Source of the DNA: Pseudomonadota bacterium
GTDB lineage: Bacteria; Pseudomonadota; Alphaproteobacteria; Rhizobiales; Beijerinckiaceae
Direction: 5' to 3'
Assembly: GCA_021813805.1 (NCBI GenBank)
Contig: JAKAJL010000008.1
Coordinates: 31,206-95,205, forward strand
Length of the DNA: 64,000 nucleotides
Part shown: positions 31,165 through 41,625 of the stretch, piece by piece
Position numbering within the stretch: position 1 is the first letter of the stretch
How the letters are laid out: the number at the start of each line of letters is the position of its first letter
Made by a program: the position numbers and the translations under genes
Notes under the pieces: generated by a model
The model's input: only the letters and a program-made list of their open reading frames with translations
The model's database searches: none
Told to the model about the DNA's origin: nothing

Positions 31165-31377
31165 CGCGCCGGATCATGTCTTGGAAAGGCGGCCGGGGCC
31201 AGAGGGGATTTGGCGGGGAGAACAGGATAATCGGGCGCCCCGCCGCGCCAAAGAAGGAATTGATTCAGGGACGAGGCCTCGTTCGAACCGCGCCTCGCCG
31301 GTTGGCGGCTGGGAGCTGACGTCCTCGCGTCGGCAAGTCGAGGAAGAGGCGATCGACGGCGACGGCGTTCGCCGCTT

Positions 31378-31737
31378 TCATATCGCCGGCTCGCTCATTT
31401 CCGCGAGGCGTTTCGCCAGCGCGTCGCGTTCGGACTGAAGCTGCTTGATCCGGCGAGCGCTCTCAATCGAGACATCTGTGCCAGAATCTGACGGAACAAA
31501 TGTCACGCCCAAGGCGAGGGAGTCGCGCCATGCCTGACGCGCGCGCCAGTACTCGCCCCGACGCGGAATCGTCACTTCGAACTCCGTAGGCAGGGAGATC
31601 GGATGCGCCATTTCGAGCCTCGCCCCTCCTTCCGATAAATTTCGCACCAGGCAGTCCACGACCGAGGACCTCTCGTTGAAAGTGATCGTGGCTCCGAGAT
31701 AGGCCCGGCGACGATGTTCTTTTCGATGATCGAACAT
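31378..31737 (-). CDS. PilZ domain-containing protein
   Basis: RKEHRRRAYLGATI...CLVRNLSEGGARLEMAHP (RxxxR...D/NxSxxG) followed by a short coiled coil. Confidence 0.8.
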   Translation of the reverse strand: MFDHRKEHRRRAYLGATITFNERSSVVDCLVRNLSEGGARLEMAHPISLPTEFEVTIPRRGEYWRARQAWRDSLALGVTFVPSDSGTDVSIESARRIKQLQSERDALAKRLAEMSEPAI

Positions 31738-32267
31738 GGCGAAGACCTTTTGCAAAATGTCCCTTGTTGGGTCGAACCCGACCGCGCTCCCGCGCGCTGC
31801 AATTTCCGCGCCAAGGCTTTGTCGCCGTCTGGACCCATCTGACGCGCGCACGGCCATCATCGCCAGTCCACCGCCGGCATGGCGCTTCCCTCGTGGCGTG
31901 AAGAGCCGATCGGCGAAGCGCATGATCGAAGCGCTTTCGGTTGCGGCGATCCTGGAAGGAGCGATTTTCTCAAAAAATATTCGCGCGGGACTCACGAACG
32001 GGGCGCCGCCAGATCATTTCCCGCGATCAAGAAAACACCGTCACGAAGGGGGATTCCGGGATTACAGAGAGTCACTCCCGCGAAATCCGCAAGCACGCCG
32101 CGCGCCACGCGCCGGCTGTGACGGATATTGACGGGGACCCCAGAACCATTTTCCCGACGGCGGGAGCCGGAGCGCCGTGTCGATTCATTCGTTCGGCGGT
32201 CAGGGAAGCGGCGCGGGTCCCCGTATGTTGGCGAGCCGGATGTCTACCCGGCGGGCGGGAGGCGCTA

Positions 32268-32564
32268 TCAGACGCAGCCGGTCGGCTTCGGCAGGCCGCC
32301 ATATTTGGTGATCGGCTTCATCGGCCCGGTCTGCCAGAGGTCGAACATTTCCTTGTTGGGTTTGCCGACATAAGCGGCGAATTTGCGGATCGCCGGAACG
32401 ACCTGGTTGTCGTCATAGAATTCGCGGGCCTTGAGAACCTGATCCCATTTTTCGTCCGTCATTTCGAAGCCGTCGGCTTCCGCCATCGCCTTGCCGATTT
32501 CCGGCGTCCACTGGTTCATGTCCTGGAGATAGCCGTCTCCGTCACGTGGGGGCAAATTCATCAA
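32268..32564 (-). CDS. TusE/DsrC family sulfur-relay-like protein
   Basis: DGYLQDMNQWTPEIGKAMAEADGFEMTDEKWDQVLKAREFYDDNQVVPAIRKFAAYVGKPNKEMFDLWQTGPMKPITKYGGLPKPTGCV, conserved penultimate Cys. Confidence 0.87.
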   Translation of the reverse strand: MMNLPPRDGDGYLQDMNQWTPEIGKAMAEADGFEMTDEKWDQVLKAREFYDDNQVVPAIRKFAAYVGKPNKEMFDLWQTGPMKPITKYGGLPKPTGCV

Positions 32565-32709
32565 AAACTCCTTGGCGCCGATTTCGATGTTTTTCCCGCG
32601 CCCAGCGCCGACGCATGGAATTATTCTAATGTAAAAATTAATTGCGGGCGGTCAAGACGGGGCGCCGCAAGTTTGCCGACGGAGAAACGGCGCCGGTGGC
32701 GAGACCGGG

Positions 32710-34077
32710 TCAAGCGGCCGCGGCGGTGACGCGGTTGCGGCCGGCGTTTTTGGAGAGATAGAGCGCCTGGTCGGCGCGCCGCAGAAAGGCGTCGGCCGAT
32801 TCGCCGCCCATCGAACTGGCGACGCCGATCGACACCGTGACCGGAATCGCGCGCGCGCCATTGTCGATGGGAAAGGGCGCGGCGGCGACGGCGCCGCGAA
32901 TGCGCTCGCCGACGCGCTGCGCGATGTCCAGCCGGGTGTCGGGCATGACCACGACGAACTCCTCGCCGCCCAGCCGGCACATCAGGTCGGCGCCTCGAAC
33001 CTTGCGCTTCACCCGCGCGGCGAAGGTTTTCAGCACCTCGTCGCCGGCGTCGTGGCCATAGCTGTCGTTGACCTTCTTGAAGAAATCGATATCGAGCATC
33101 ATCACCGAAAGCGGGCGGCCATTGTGCGCCGCCTGTTCCATCAGCCCGAGGAGGTGCGTTTCGAGATAGCGCCGGTTGTTCAATCCGGTGAGCGGATCGA
33201 TGACCGCCAGCTCCATCGCCGTCTTGACGTTGGAGCGCAGGGCGTCGGCATAGCGCTTCCGGCGGACCTGCGCGCGCACGCGGGCGACGAGCTCGTTGGC
33301 GTCGATCGGACGCGCCAGATAGTCGTTCACGCCGAGATCGAGGCCGCGCAGAACCCGCTGGCGGTCTTCGAGGTCGGCGAGCGTCAGGATCGGGGTGTGA
33401 CGGGTGCGGTCGAGCGAACGCAGCTGACTGCAAATGCGCAGGCCGTCGAAATCGGCGAGGCCGAGGCTGACGATAACCAGTTCGTAATCCCGTTCGGCGG
33501 CGGTGAACAAGGCCTGATGGGCCTCGGCCTCGATGTCGATCTGATAGCGGCCGCGCAAGGCGGTAAAAATGCGCTGGGCCGAATGAGGCCGGTCCTCGAC
33601 CAGCAGGATGCGCCCGCCCTGTCCGTCGTCGAGCGCATGGCTGATGGTGTTCGAAACTCCGAGATTCGCCGAGGTTTCGGCGCGGGTCCGCAATTCGTCC
33701 ATGACGAACTTCAGCCGCGCCAACGAACGCACGCGGGCGATCAGCGCGATTTCGTCGATGGGCTTGGTCAAGAAATCGTCGGCGCCCGCCTCCAGCCCGC
33801 GCACGCGGTTGGCGGTCTGGTCAAGCGCGGTCACCATGACGACCGGCAAGTGAACGGTTTCGGGATTGCTCTTGAGCCGGCGGCAGACCTCGAATCCGTC
33901 CATGCCTGGCATCATCACGTCGAGCAGGATGAGGTCGCATTCGCCGCGCTCGGAGATTGCCAGAGCCTCCTGGCCGCTGGTGGCCGTGACCACGTCGAAA
34001 TATTCCGCTGTCAGCCGCGCCTCGAGCAACTTGAGGTTGGGAATGATGTCGTCAACCACCAGAACGCGGGCGGTCAT
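32710..34077 (-). CDS. pleD: PleD family response regulator/diguanylate cyclase (REC-REC-GGDEF)
   Basis: VLVVDDIIPNLKLLEARL, second REC-like domain, RLGGEEFVVVMPDT active site. Confidence 0.95.
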   Translation of the reverse strand: MTARVLVVDDIIPNLKLLEARLTAEYFDVVTATSGQEALAISERGECDLILLDVMMPGMDGFEVCRRLKSNPETVHLPVVMVTALDQTANRVRGLEAGADDFLTKPIDEIALIARVRSLARLKFVMDELRTRAETSANLGVSNTISHALDDGQGGRILLVEDRPHSAQRIFTALRGRYQIDIEAEAHQALFTAAERDYELVIVSLGLADFDGLRICSQLRSLDRTRHTPILTLADLEDRQRVLRGLDLGVNDYLARPIDANELVARVRAQVRRKRYADALRSNVKTAMELAVIDPLTGLNNRRYLETHLLGLMEQAAHNGRPLSVMMLDIDFFKKVNDSYGHDAGDEVLKTFAARVKRKVRGADLMCRLGGEEFVVVMPDTRLDIAQRVGERIRGAVAAAPFPIDNGARAIPVTVSIGVASSMGGESADAFLRRADQALYLSKNAGRNRVTAAAA

Positions 34078-34115
34078 GGTCCGGTCCTTTCAGATCGCGA
34101 CGGAATGCGGCGCGG

Positions 34116-34487
34116 TCACTTGTCGCCAATATAGTCTCTTACGGTTTCCAAAAATTTCACGACCGATATGGGTTTTGACAGATAAGCCTCGCAGCCTCCC
34201 TGGCGGATCTTTTCCTCGTCGCCCTTCATCGCGAAGGCGGTGATGGCGATGACGGGAATGGGCGCGAGCTCGGGATCGTCCTTCAGCCATTGGGTGACCT
34301 GCAGCCCGGAGACCTCGGGCAGCTGGATGTCCATCAGGATCAGATCGGGGCGGTGCTGGCGGGCGAGACCGACTGCTTCCACGCCGCTCTTGGTCTGGAC
34401 CGTGGCATAGCCATGCGCCTCCAAAAGATCGTTGAAGAGCTTCATGTTCAACTCGTTGTCCTCGACGATGAGAACCGTCTTTTTCAT
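34116..34487 (-). CDS. divK: DivK-like single-domain response regulator
   Basis: [35 protein letters not shown]...[23 protein letters not shown]; upstream of pleD. Confidence 0.94.
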   Translation of the reverse strand: MKKTVLIVEDNELNMKLFNDLLEAHGYATVQTKSGVEAVGLARQHRPDLILMDIQLPEVSGLQVTQWLKDDPELAPIPVIAITAFAMKGDEEKIRQGGCEAYLSKPISVVKFLETVRDYIGDK

Positions 34488-34618
34488 TTCACCCGTTCCT
34501 GCCGCCGCGCCGCTTTCCCGCGCGGCCGATCGCGAGACCAACCTATGCGATAGAAATTGACGAAACAAAAATTCCAATCGAAACTGACTGGCGAAATCAA
34601 AGAATTGAGGCCTTTCCC

Positions 34619-34924
34619 TTGACCCTTCGCGCCGCCCCGCGCCCGATTTCGCGTGACGAGGCCGAATCGTTCGCCATCGAGGCGCTCGGCTTCCTGGCCG
34701 GCGATTCCGAGCTGCTGTCGCGCTTCCTCGCCCTGACCGGGATCGCGCCGAATTCCCTGCGCGCCGCCGCGGCGCAGGCTGGCTTTCTTGGGGGCGTTCT
34801 CGCCTTCGTCGCCAGCGATGAAAAGACCCTGACGGCTTTCGCCGCCGCCGCCGGCGCGCCGCCGGAGACTGTCGCCGCCGCTCATCGCGCCCTCAATCCG
34901 GAAGCCCGCTCCGGCGAATTCTGA
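34619..34924 (+). CDS. DUF3572 family protein
   Basis: [56 protein letters not shown]. Confidence 0.8.
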   Translation: MTLRAAPRPISRDEAESFAIEALGFLAGDSELLSRFLALTGIAPNSLRAAAAQAGFLGGVLAFVASDEKTLTAFAAAAGAPPETVAAAHRALNPEARSGEF

Positions 34925-35023
34925 GGCGCGGCGATTTTTCCCATGCGTGGCGGTGGCGAAGCCGCAAATTCCCGATTAGAAGAGCGCAACCGGCGCCGCC
35001 GCGCCGAATTGGGGATCTGCTGC

Positions 35024-35344
35024 ATGGTCAAGGTCGTTTTTGTCAATTCCGCCGGCGAGCGCCGCGAGATCGAAGCCCAGCCGGGCATGACAGTGATGGA
35101 GGTCGCGGTCAAGAACGGCATTGACGAGATCGTCGGCGAATGCGGCGGCGCCTGCGCCTGCGCCACCTGCCATGTGTATGTCGCCCCGGAATGGGCGGCA
35201 AAATTGCCCAAGGCGAGCCCGATGGAATCCGACATGCTCGATTTCGCCATCGATCCGCGTCCGACCTCACGCCTGTCGTGCCAGATCAGCCTGACGCCGG
35301 AACTTGACGGCATCATGGTCGAGACGCCCGTCCGTCAGGGCTGA
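35024..35344 (+). CDS. 2Fe-2S ferredoxin (adrenodoxin type)
   Basis: CGGACACATCHVYV and LSCQI cysteine ligands. Confidence 0.96.
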   Translation: MVKVVFVNSAGERREIEAQPGMTVMEVAVKNGIDEIVGECGGACACATCHVYVAPEWAAKLPKASPMESDMLDFAIDPRPTSRLSCQISLTPELDGIMVETPVRQG

Positions 35345-35433
35345 GCTTTTTGCCCTGTCGATCGCGACAGGCTGCGATCGACGGCCCCTCGCACATGCCG
35401 AAGTCCGTCGAAAGACGGGCCTCGTCCAACGCC

Positions 35434-36498
35434 CTATGGTCGCGTTCGCGAACCGGCGTTTGACTCGGTTTTCCCTGATTCGCTGAACAGGAACGGCGCC
35501 ACGTCGCCCAGCGACGGCGGCTTTTCAGCGAAAAAAGGCATGGGGCGGCAGACGGAAATCGCGGAAATTCCGATCCGCGCCGTCAGGGCGCCGTTGACCA
35601 CGCCCTCGCCGAGCCGCGCCGAGATTTTTGCCGCGAGGCCGTGGCCGATGATCTGCTGGGCCAGTCCGTCGGTGAGCGCCATGCTGCCGGTGATGGCGAG
35701 ATGCGAGCCGACCGCCCGCGCCAGCCGCCACGCGCCGAGCAGGCCGGGGCGCCCGCCATAGATTTCCGCGATGCGGCGGATCATGCGCAGGGCCTGGGCC
35801 GCGACGACGATCAGATCGAGCGCGGCGCGGGGGCTGATTGCGGCGACCAGCGAAACGCGCTTGGCCGCGCTCGCCACTTCCCGGCGCGCGGCGGCGTCGA
35901 GCGCCGGCATCAGTTCGCGCTCCGCGATTTCGATGAGGTCGCGGCCGTCGACGATCTCGCGGCGCAGATCCTCGAGATGGGCGCGGGCCGTCGCGGTGGC
36001 CGGCCTTTTCTGGTAGATCGCGGCGAGTTCGGCGATTTTCGTCCGCGCCAGATCGCGGTCGTCGGTCTCGTGGGCGAGCGCCAGCGCCTTGTGGAGAAGC
36101 GCGACGCGCCGCTGGCGCAAAATGGCGCGCGCCTCCCGGCCGATCAGCGCCAGCAGCGCCAGCAAGGCCAGTGCGGCGAGACCCAGGCCGACGACGCCGA
36201 GCGCCATCGAGCGCGCAAAAAGGGATTCGACCAGCTGGTCGAGCCAAAGCCCCGAGGAAAAGGCGATCAGGCCCCCGAGCGAAGAGGCCAGCAGCCCGCC
36301 CCAACCGAAAGAGCCGCGCCGCAGAAAGCCGGCGGCCTGCGCCTCTTCAGCCGCCCGCTCGTCCGGATCGCCGATCAGAAGCGCGGCTTCCGCCTCATAG
36401 GCGTCGGGGCGCTCCTCGAGCACGAAATCACGACCCGCGCCCGGCGCAAGCTCGTCAAGGCGGAAGGCGCGCGGGCGCTTTTTTGGCGCGTCGGTCAT
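35434..36498 (-). CDS. TIGR01620/DUF697 family membrane protein
   Basis: LRMIRRIAEIYGGRPGLLGAWRLARAVGSHLAITGSMALTDGLAQQIIGHGLAAKISARLGEGVVNGALTARIGISAISVCRPMPF; overlaps ycjX-like gene. Confidence 0.88.
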   Translation of the reverse strand: MTDAPKKRPRAFRLDELAPGAGRDFVLEERPDAYEAEAALLIGDPDERAAEEAQAAGFLRRGSFGWGGLLASSLGGLIAFSSGLWLDQLVESLFARSMALGVVGLGLAALALLALLALIGREARAILRQRRVALLHKALALAHETDDRDLARTKIAELAAIYQKRPATATARAHLEDLRREIVDGRDLIEIAERELMPALDAAARREVASAAKRVSLVAAISPRAALDLIVVAAQALRMIRRIAEIYGGRPGLLGAWRLARAVGSHLAITGSMALTDGLAQQIIGHGLAAKISARLGEGVVNGALTARIGISAISVCRPMPFFAEKPPSLGDVAPFLFSESGKTESNAGSRTRP

Positions 36499-37982
36499 GA
36501 CAGCCGGTCTCCGAACAGGAACTGGCAGGCGCGGTCAAGCCTGATATGGGGCGCGGGCAGGGGCTTGCCATCCGCCCCGAAAGCTGGAAGCGGCGGGCGG
36601 AAGCGCAGGAAGCGGACATCGGCCTCGCCCTCCGGCATGGCGAGGCCGTCGCCGCGAAAGGCATCGCGCGGATCGGCCGGCAAAAGGCCGGGAAAAATCG
36701 CGGCTTCCGTCTCGCCGTCGAAAATCTGACCGTCGAGCTTCTCGCCCTTAAGCGGCGTTCCGACTATGGCGTCGAGCGTCTCGCGTCCGCGGCGCACCGC
36801 GGCCTCGCGAGTGGCCCGGATGGCGGCGAGGGCGATGACATCGACCTTGGCGCCGGAAAAATCGGCGCGGGAAATCGCGCGTGCGGTCAATTGCCGCAGG
36901 ATCGCCTCCAGCCGGTCGTGACTGAGGTGATGGAGATGGTCCGCCTTGGTCGCCGCCACCAGAATTCGGTCGATTCTCGGCCTGAACAGCCGGTTCAACG
37001 CATTGCCGCGCCCCACCCTGAAGGCCGCGAGCACCTCGTCGAGCGCGCGCTGCAGGTCCCGCAGCGCCGCCGGCCCGGAATTGAGGGCGGAAAGCGCGTC
37101 CACCAGCACGATCTGGCGGTCCAGACGCGCGAAATGGTCGCGGAAGAAAGGTTTGACCACATGGCTCTTGTAGGCCTCGTAGCGGCGCTCCATCATCGCG
37201 GCGAGCGAGCCCTTGGCGGCTTTGTGGCCGTCGGGCAGGGGCAGCGGCGCGAAGGTCAGAGCGGGCGAGCCTTCGAGGTCGCCGGGCATCAGGAAGCGGC
37301 CGGGCGGGAGCGTGGAGAGCGCATAGGTTTCCGCGCGAGACGCGCGCAGGTAAGCGGTGAACAATTCCGCCGCGCGCCGCGCGACGGATTCGTTTTCTTG
37401 CGCGCCGGGGTCGAGGCCGGCCGAAAAGCCGCGCCATTCCGCCGCCAGCGGCGCCCGCGCCGCCGTGGAACTGGCCTCAAAAGTCTCGCGCGACCATTCG
37501 GCGTAGGATTTCTCCAGCAGGGGCAGGTCGAGCAGCCATTCGCCGGGATAATCGACGATATCGATGACGAAGGACGCAGGGCCGGGGCGCAGGCCCGTCC
37601 GCCGCTCGAAATCGAGCCGCAGGCGCAGCTCCGAGATTTGCCGGGTCGATTGCGGCCATTGGCGATCCGGCCCGGTCAAGGCGGCGACATGGTCCTCGTA
37701 GGCGAAGCGCGCGACATTGTCGTCCGGCTGGGGCTCAAGCCGGCCGGAAATCAGGCGGCGCTCGGCGGCGACACGAAAAACCGGCAGCGGGTTCTTGCGT
37801 CCCTCGGCGGCGGCATGGGCCAAAGCGGCGAGCTGCTGGGCGAGAGCGGTGATGAACACCGTCTTGCCGGCTCGCGACAGGCCGGTGACGCCGAGGCGAA
37901 GGCCGCGTCCGCGCGCCATCACCTCCGCGACATTGGCGGCGGCGTTGCGCGCTTCGCTGAAAAAATCGGTCAGGACGGACAA
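36495..37982 (-). CDS. ycjX: YcjX-like P-loop ATPase/GTPase
   Basis: LRLGVTGLSRAGKTVFITALAQQL Walker A, FVIDIVDYPGEWLLDLPLL. Confidence 0.92.
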   Translation of the reverse strand: MSVLTDFFSEARNAAANVAEVMARGRGLRLGVTGLSRAGKTVFITALAQQLAALAHAAAEGRKNPLPVFRVAAERRLISGRLEPQPDDNVARFAYEDHVAALTGPDRQWPQSTRQISELRLRLDFERRTGLRPGPASFVIDIVDYPGEWLLDLPLLEKSYAEWSRETFEASSTAARAPLAAEWRGFSAGLDPGAQENESVARRAAELFTAYLRASRAETYALSTLPPGRFLMPGDLEGSPALTFAPLPLPDGHKAAKGSLAAMMERRYEAYKSHVVKPFFRDHFARLDRQIVLVDALSALNSGPAALRDLQRALDEVLAAFRVGRGNALNRLFRPRIDRILVAATKADHLHHLSHDRLEAILRQLTARAISRADFSGAKVDVIALAAIRATREAAVRRGRETLDAIVGTPLKGEKLDGQIFDGETEAAIFPGLLPADPRDAFRGDGLAMPEGEADVRFLRFRPPLPAFGADGKPLPAPHIRLDRACQFLFGDRLS

Positions 37983-38240
37983 GGCGGGCTCCGTAGGGTT
38001 CGAGCGGAACCCTTGCCGAATTTAGCGCGGAAGGGGCGCAAGACCAGGCATCGCCCGGCAATTTCGTCGCGCGCGAGGCGGCGGATGATAAAATCCTCAT
38101 GATAACAGAGGCTTCGCCGATCAAACTGAACTCTTGCGCTAAATACATAATGTTAGAATTGAATGACTTCGTGTAAGTATATAATTATACGTCATAATTT
38201 AGTAGATTGGTCGCAAGGGCGCCGAGATCTCGTTCCGGCC

Positions 38241-38738
38241 TCAGGCCCATAGATCGATCAGCCTGCCGTCGCCCCAGCGCAATTTACGCCATTCGACGTC
38301 CTCGATTTCGAACAAGGCGATCGCGCCGGTCGGAAAGCCCCTTCCGAGCCGCTTGAGCGCATGGGGCTCGCCGCGCCCGACGAAATGGGTCGCGAATTCG
38401 GCAAGCGCCGGATTATGTCCGACCATGACCAGGGTCCTGACCGAATGCGGCTGGGCGCGAACCAATTCCATGAGGTCGTGGCGTTCGGCTTCATAGATCC
38501 TGCGATCGAAGCGCGCCTCGGGCGCCACTTTCAGGGCGGCGCTGGCATTGTCCCATGTCTCGCGGGCTCTCTGCGAATCCGAGACCAGGGCGAGATCGAT
38601 CTGCGGCGGCGATTCTGCGAGTCGCGCCCCCGCCTCGGCCGCTTCCTTCCGCCCGGCCTCGGTCAGCGGCCTTTCGTGGTCGCGGTAACGGCTGGAGTGA
38701 ATGGCTTCGGCATGGCGGAAAAGTATGAGGCGGCGCAT
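38241..38738 (-). CDS. SixA-like histidine phosphatase
   Basis: MRRLILFRHAEAIHSSRYRDHERPLTEAGR (RHG-type), MVGHNPAL. Confidence 0.9.
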   Translation of the reverse strand: MRRLILFRHAEAIHSSRYRDHERPLTEAGRKEAAEAGARLAESPPQIDLALVSDSQRARETWDNASAALKVAPEARFDRRIYEAERHDLMELVRAQPHSVRTLVMVGHNPALAEFATHFVGRGEPHALKRLGRGFPTGAIALFEIEDVEWRKLRWGDGRLIDLWA

Positions 38739-38884
38739 GAGTCTCATTAGCACGGCTTGACGACCTTCCGCCAATAGGCCGAACGGAGTGGGCGCGGGGC
38801 AAGTTTTGCCTTTTTCTCGGCGTGACGATCGGCTAACCGTGATCCTGGTCGAAAAGCGGTTTTCTGGTTCCCACGGGAGGAGAA

Positions 38885-40066
38885 ATGAGATCAACGGCTC
38901 GGTTGCTGGCGTCCACGGGCGCTATCCTGATCAGCGGCGCCGCCCTCGCGCAGGCGCCGTCGCCCGGGGCAATTCCTGGCATGGAGCAGATGGTCGATCC
39001 CTTCGCGATTCGCGCGGTTCCGACGCCTGGCGCCCCGCCTGTTCCGAAAAAGCAGTCGGCCGCAGCCGAGGCTTGCGCCAACAATGATGGCAAAATCGCC
39101 GCGCGGGCGCGCGCCGAGGCCTGCGGCAAGCTGATCGCTTCCGGCAAATGGAAGGGCGATCAGATCGCCTGGGCCTATGCCAATCGCTGCTTCGCCTTGT
39201 TTGAACTGAAGAACGCCGAAAAGGCGGTCGCCGATTGCGACAAGGCGATCGAACTCGACGGCAAGAACGCCGTCGCCTTTCAAACCCGCGGCATGATCGA
39301 GAAGGACGGCGGGCAGGGCGACAAGGCCCTGGCCGACTTCAACAAGGCGATTGAACTCGGCGCGAACAATCCATCGGTCTTCTCGGATCGGGGCGATCTG
39401 CTGCTGGCAAGGGGCGATGCGGACAAGGCGTTGGCCGATTACGACCGGTTGGTCGCCCGGGAAGGCGCGCCCGCGCGCGCCTTCATCCAGCGCGGCGGCG
39501 CGTGGCTCGCCAAAGGCGATCCCGACCGGGCGATCGCGGATTTCGACCGGGCGCTGAAAATCTCGCCCAACGACGCCTTCGCGCTGTTCAATCTTGGCGC
39601 CGCCGCTTTCTTCAAGGGGGACAAAGCCGAAGCGGTCAAGGCGCTCAAGGAGAGCGTGAAACTCGACCCGTCGAACACCTATACTGCGCTCTGGCTGTAT
39701 CTTGCTTCCGGCGGCGCCGAGGGAAAAGCGGAACTCCACAAAAATTCGGTGAAACTCTCGCAGCGGGCGTGGCCCTGGCCGGTCGTCCAATTCGCGCTGG
39801 GAGAAATCGACCCGGCCAAGGTTCTCGCCGAGGCCGCGACGCCCGACCAGCAATGCGAGGCGCGATTCTATGTCGGCGCCGGGCTGATGGCGAAAAAGAC
39901 CGATGGCGAGGCGCGGGATGATCTCGCCAAGGCGGCGGAAATCTGCCCGAAAAATTATTTCGAATATTTTGGAGCCATCGCCGCTTTGAAGGCCTTGGGC
40001 GGACCCGCCAAGGCCGAGGCGCCCGATGCGCCGTCGCCGAAATCCGACGCCGGGCTGCGCCGCTGA
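38885..40066 (+). CDS. Exported TPR-repeat protein
   Basis: Signal peptide; repeated ADCDKAIELDGKNAVAFQTRG / ADFNKAIELGANNPSVFSDRG / ADFDRALKISPNDAFALFNLG. Confidence 0.9.
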   Translation: MRSTARLLASTGAILISGAALAQAPSPGAIPGMEQMVDPFAIRAVPTPGAPPVPKKQSAAAEACANNDGKIAARARAEACGKLIASGKWKGDQIAWAYANRCFALFELKNAEKAVADCDKAIELDGKNAVAFQTRGMIEKDGGQGDKALADFNKAIELGANNPSVFSDRGDLLLARGDADKALADYDRLVAREGAPARAFIQRGGAWLAKGDPDRAIADFDRALKISPNDAFALFNLGAAAFFKGDKAEAVKALKESVKLDPSNTYTALWLYLASGGAEGKAELHKNSVKLSQRAWPWPVVQFALGEIDPAKVLAEAATPDQQCEARFYVGAGLMAKKTDGEARDDLAKAAEICPKNYFEYFGAIAALKALGGPAKAEAPDAPSPKSDAGLRR

Positions 40067-40586
40067 AGAAATGATGTGGCCTCGTGGGCGGGCCGGGTGT
40101 TTCGGCGCCGCTCATCCCCCATGCAAAGGCAGGCGCGCAATGCGCGCCTTGCCGTTCGCCCCCAAGGCGGTTTTGCCGCCATTCAACCGGCAATGCGTCG
40201 TGAACCGGGGGACGCGAAATCCCATGCGTCCGCCCCATGTTTCGCGATTAGCGCGACCTCGTCGCTTCGCGGCCTCACCCTTTTGAAGCTTGGCGAGTCG
40301 CAAAAGGGCGTCGGGATATTCGACTCAAAGCTGATTTTCTTCGCGCATTCGCCGCGCCGCCCCCTGCCGTCATCCTTCGTTTGACGACTCGACAGGATAG
40401 CTCGTCAGCCTTGCGGAAGTTGGCGAGGCGCCGGGGTGAACATCGCGTTTCGTGTTCGCCGGGCGAAGCGGACGAATATGCCGGTACGTCCCTTTCTTGA
40501 TAGCGCACAGCAAAGGCGATTTTCGCGTGAGCCGCTCGATGTCGGCGGGAACGTGCGTTTTTTTGCCTGTTTCGGAATATCGAAAC

Positions 40587-40616
40587 AAAAAACCGACGAT
40601 GGTTCGCCATCGTCGG
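40587..40616 (-). terminator. Rho-independent terminator for the 40657-41625 gene
   Basis: Perfect 10-bp stem CCGACGATGG-ttcg-CCATCGTCGG with T tract on the minus strand. Confidence 0.9.
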
Positions 40617-40656
40617 CTTTGTCGTTATGCCGGGGCCGGCCAGACTGATCGAAGGA

Positions 40657-41625
40657 TCAGTACTTGGCGGTGACGACCTTCGGGGTTTCCGGGTTCCACA
40701 GCGGAACGATGACATGCAGCACGCCGCGGGTGTCGCGGGTCGGCATATTCGACACGGCGACGTCGGAGCCGACGATCAGCTGGGTGATGACCGGGCCGAA
40801 GTTATAGCCCACCAAGCCGCCGAGGGCGAATTCCGACTGCTTGCCGCCATAGATCGTGTTGATGGCGGTGGTGGACGTATCGACGAAGCCCCAGCCGGTG
40901 ATGCCGACTTCCCACTTGCCGATCGTCTTGGTCACAGCAAGGCTGTAAATGAAGTCGTCACCCAGCAGGCCCTGGCAGCCGCCGAAATATCCGGCGCCGT
41001 AGGCCGCCTGGCACAGGCCGCCCGGGCCCGCGACGCCCGACGTGTTGCCGGCGATGTTATACAGGAAATTGCCGGTCAGGTTCCAGCCGTTGGCGTGATA
41101 GGCGAGCGCCAGCATCTGGTGGAAGGTGGTGACGTCGAACAGCGGGTCGAAGCCGGCGGTGCCGGTCATCGGCAGATAGACGCCCGCGGTATAGCTGACC
41201 GCGAAGCCGTTGCCGAAGTTATAGCCGAAAGTCGCGGCCAGGAACGGAGTATAGAGGCCGTACGAATAGCTCTGCCCGCGCAGCGTGCTGTAAGTGCCGA
41301 CTTCCGCTGCCGGCAGCGCGGCGAGCAGGGTCACGTGGATGCCGTTGAACGTCCAGGGCGTCGACCAGGCGACGACGGGAACATTATAGTTGAACGCGGA
41401 GCCTTCCGAGAAGCTGGGAAGACCCTTGCCGGCAAATCCAGAAAGCGGATAGCCTCCGATGGAGGCGATGTCGACGAAATAGACGCCTTCCGGGAGCGGA
41501 GTGGCGAGGTCGAGGCCGACGCGCTCGCTCGGCGGCGTCTGGGGGAACGCGAAAGCTGCGGTGCTCAAGCCGCAGAGGCTGAGAGCGCCCACGGCGGCGC
41601 CGATGACTTTGGACTTCATGTTCAT
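40657..41625 (-). CDS. SphA/phenol-degradation MetA-like outer membrane protein
   Basis: Signal peptide; LPEGVYFVDIASIGGY..., FGYNFGNGFAVSYTAGVYLPMTG, aromatic C-terminus VVTAKY. Confidence 0.75.
   Translation of the reverse strand: MNMKSKVIGAAVGALSLCGLSTAAFAFPQTPPSERVGLDLATPLPEGVYFVDIASIGGYPLSGFAGKGLPSFSEGSAFNYNVPVVAWSTPWTFNGIHVTLLAALPAAEVGTYSTLRGQSYSYGLYTPFLAATFGYNFGNGFAVSYTAGVYLPMTGTAGFDPLFDVTTFHQMLALAYHANGWNLTGNFLYNIAGNTSGVAGPGGLCQAAYGAGYFGGCQGLLGDDFIYSLAVTKTIGKWEVGITGWGFVDTSTTAINTIYGGKQSEFALGGLVGYNFGPVITQLIVGSDVAVSNMPTRDTRGVLHVIVPLWNPETPKVVTAKY

Noticed and set aside
33052-34134. 360-aa plus-strand ORF opposite pleD
   Set aside because: Shadow ORF of a clearly recognised REC-REC-GGDEF gene
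36546-38102. 518-aa plus-strand ORF opposite the ycjX-like gene
   Set aside because: Shadow ORF of a recognised P-loop protein
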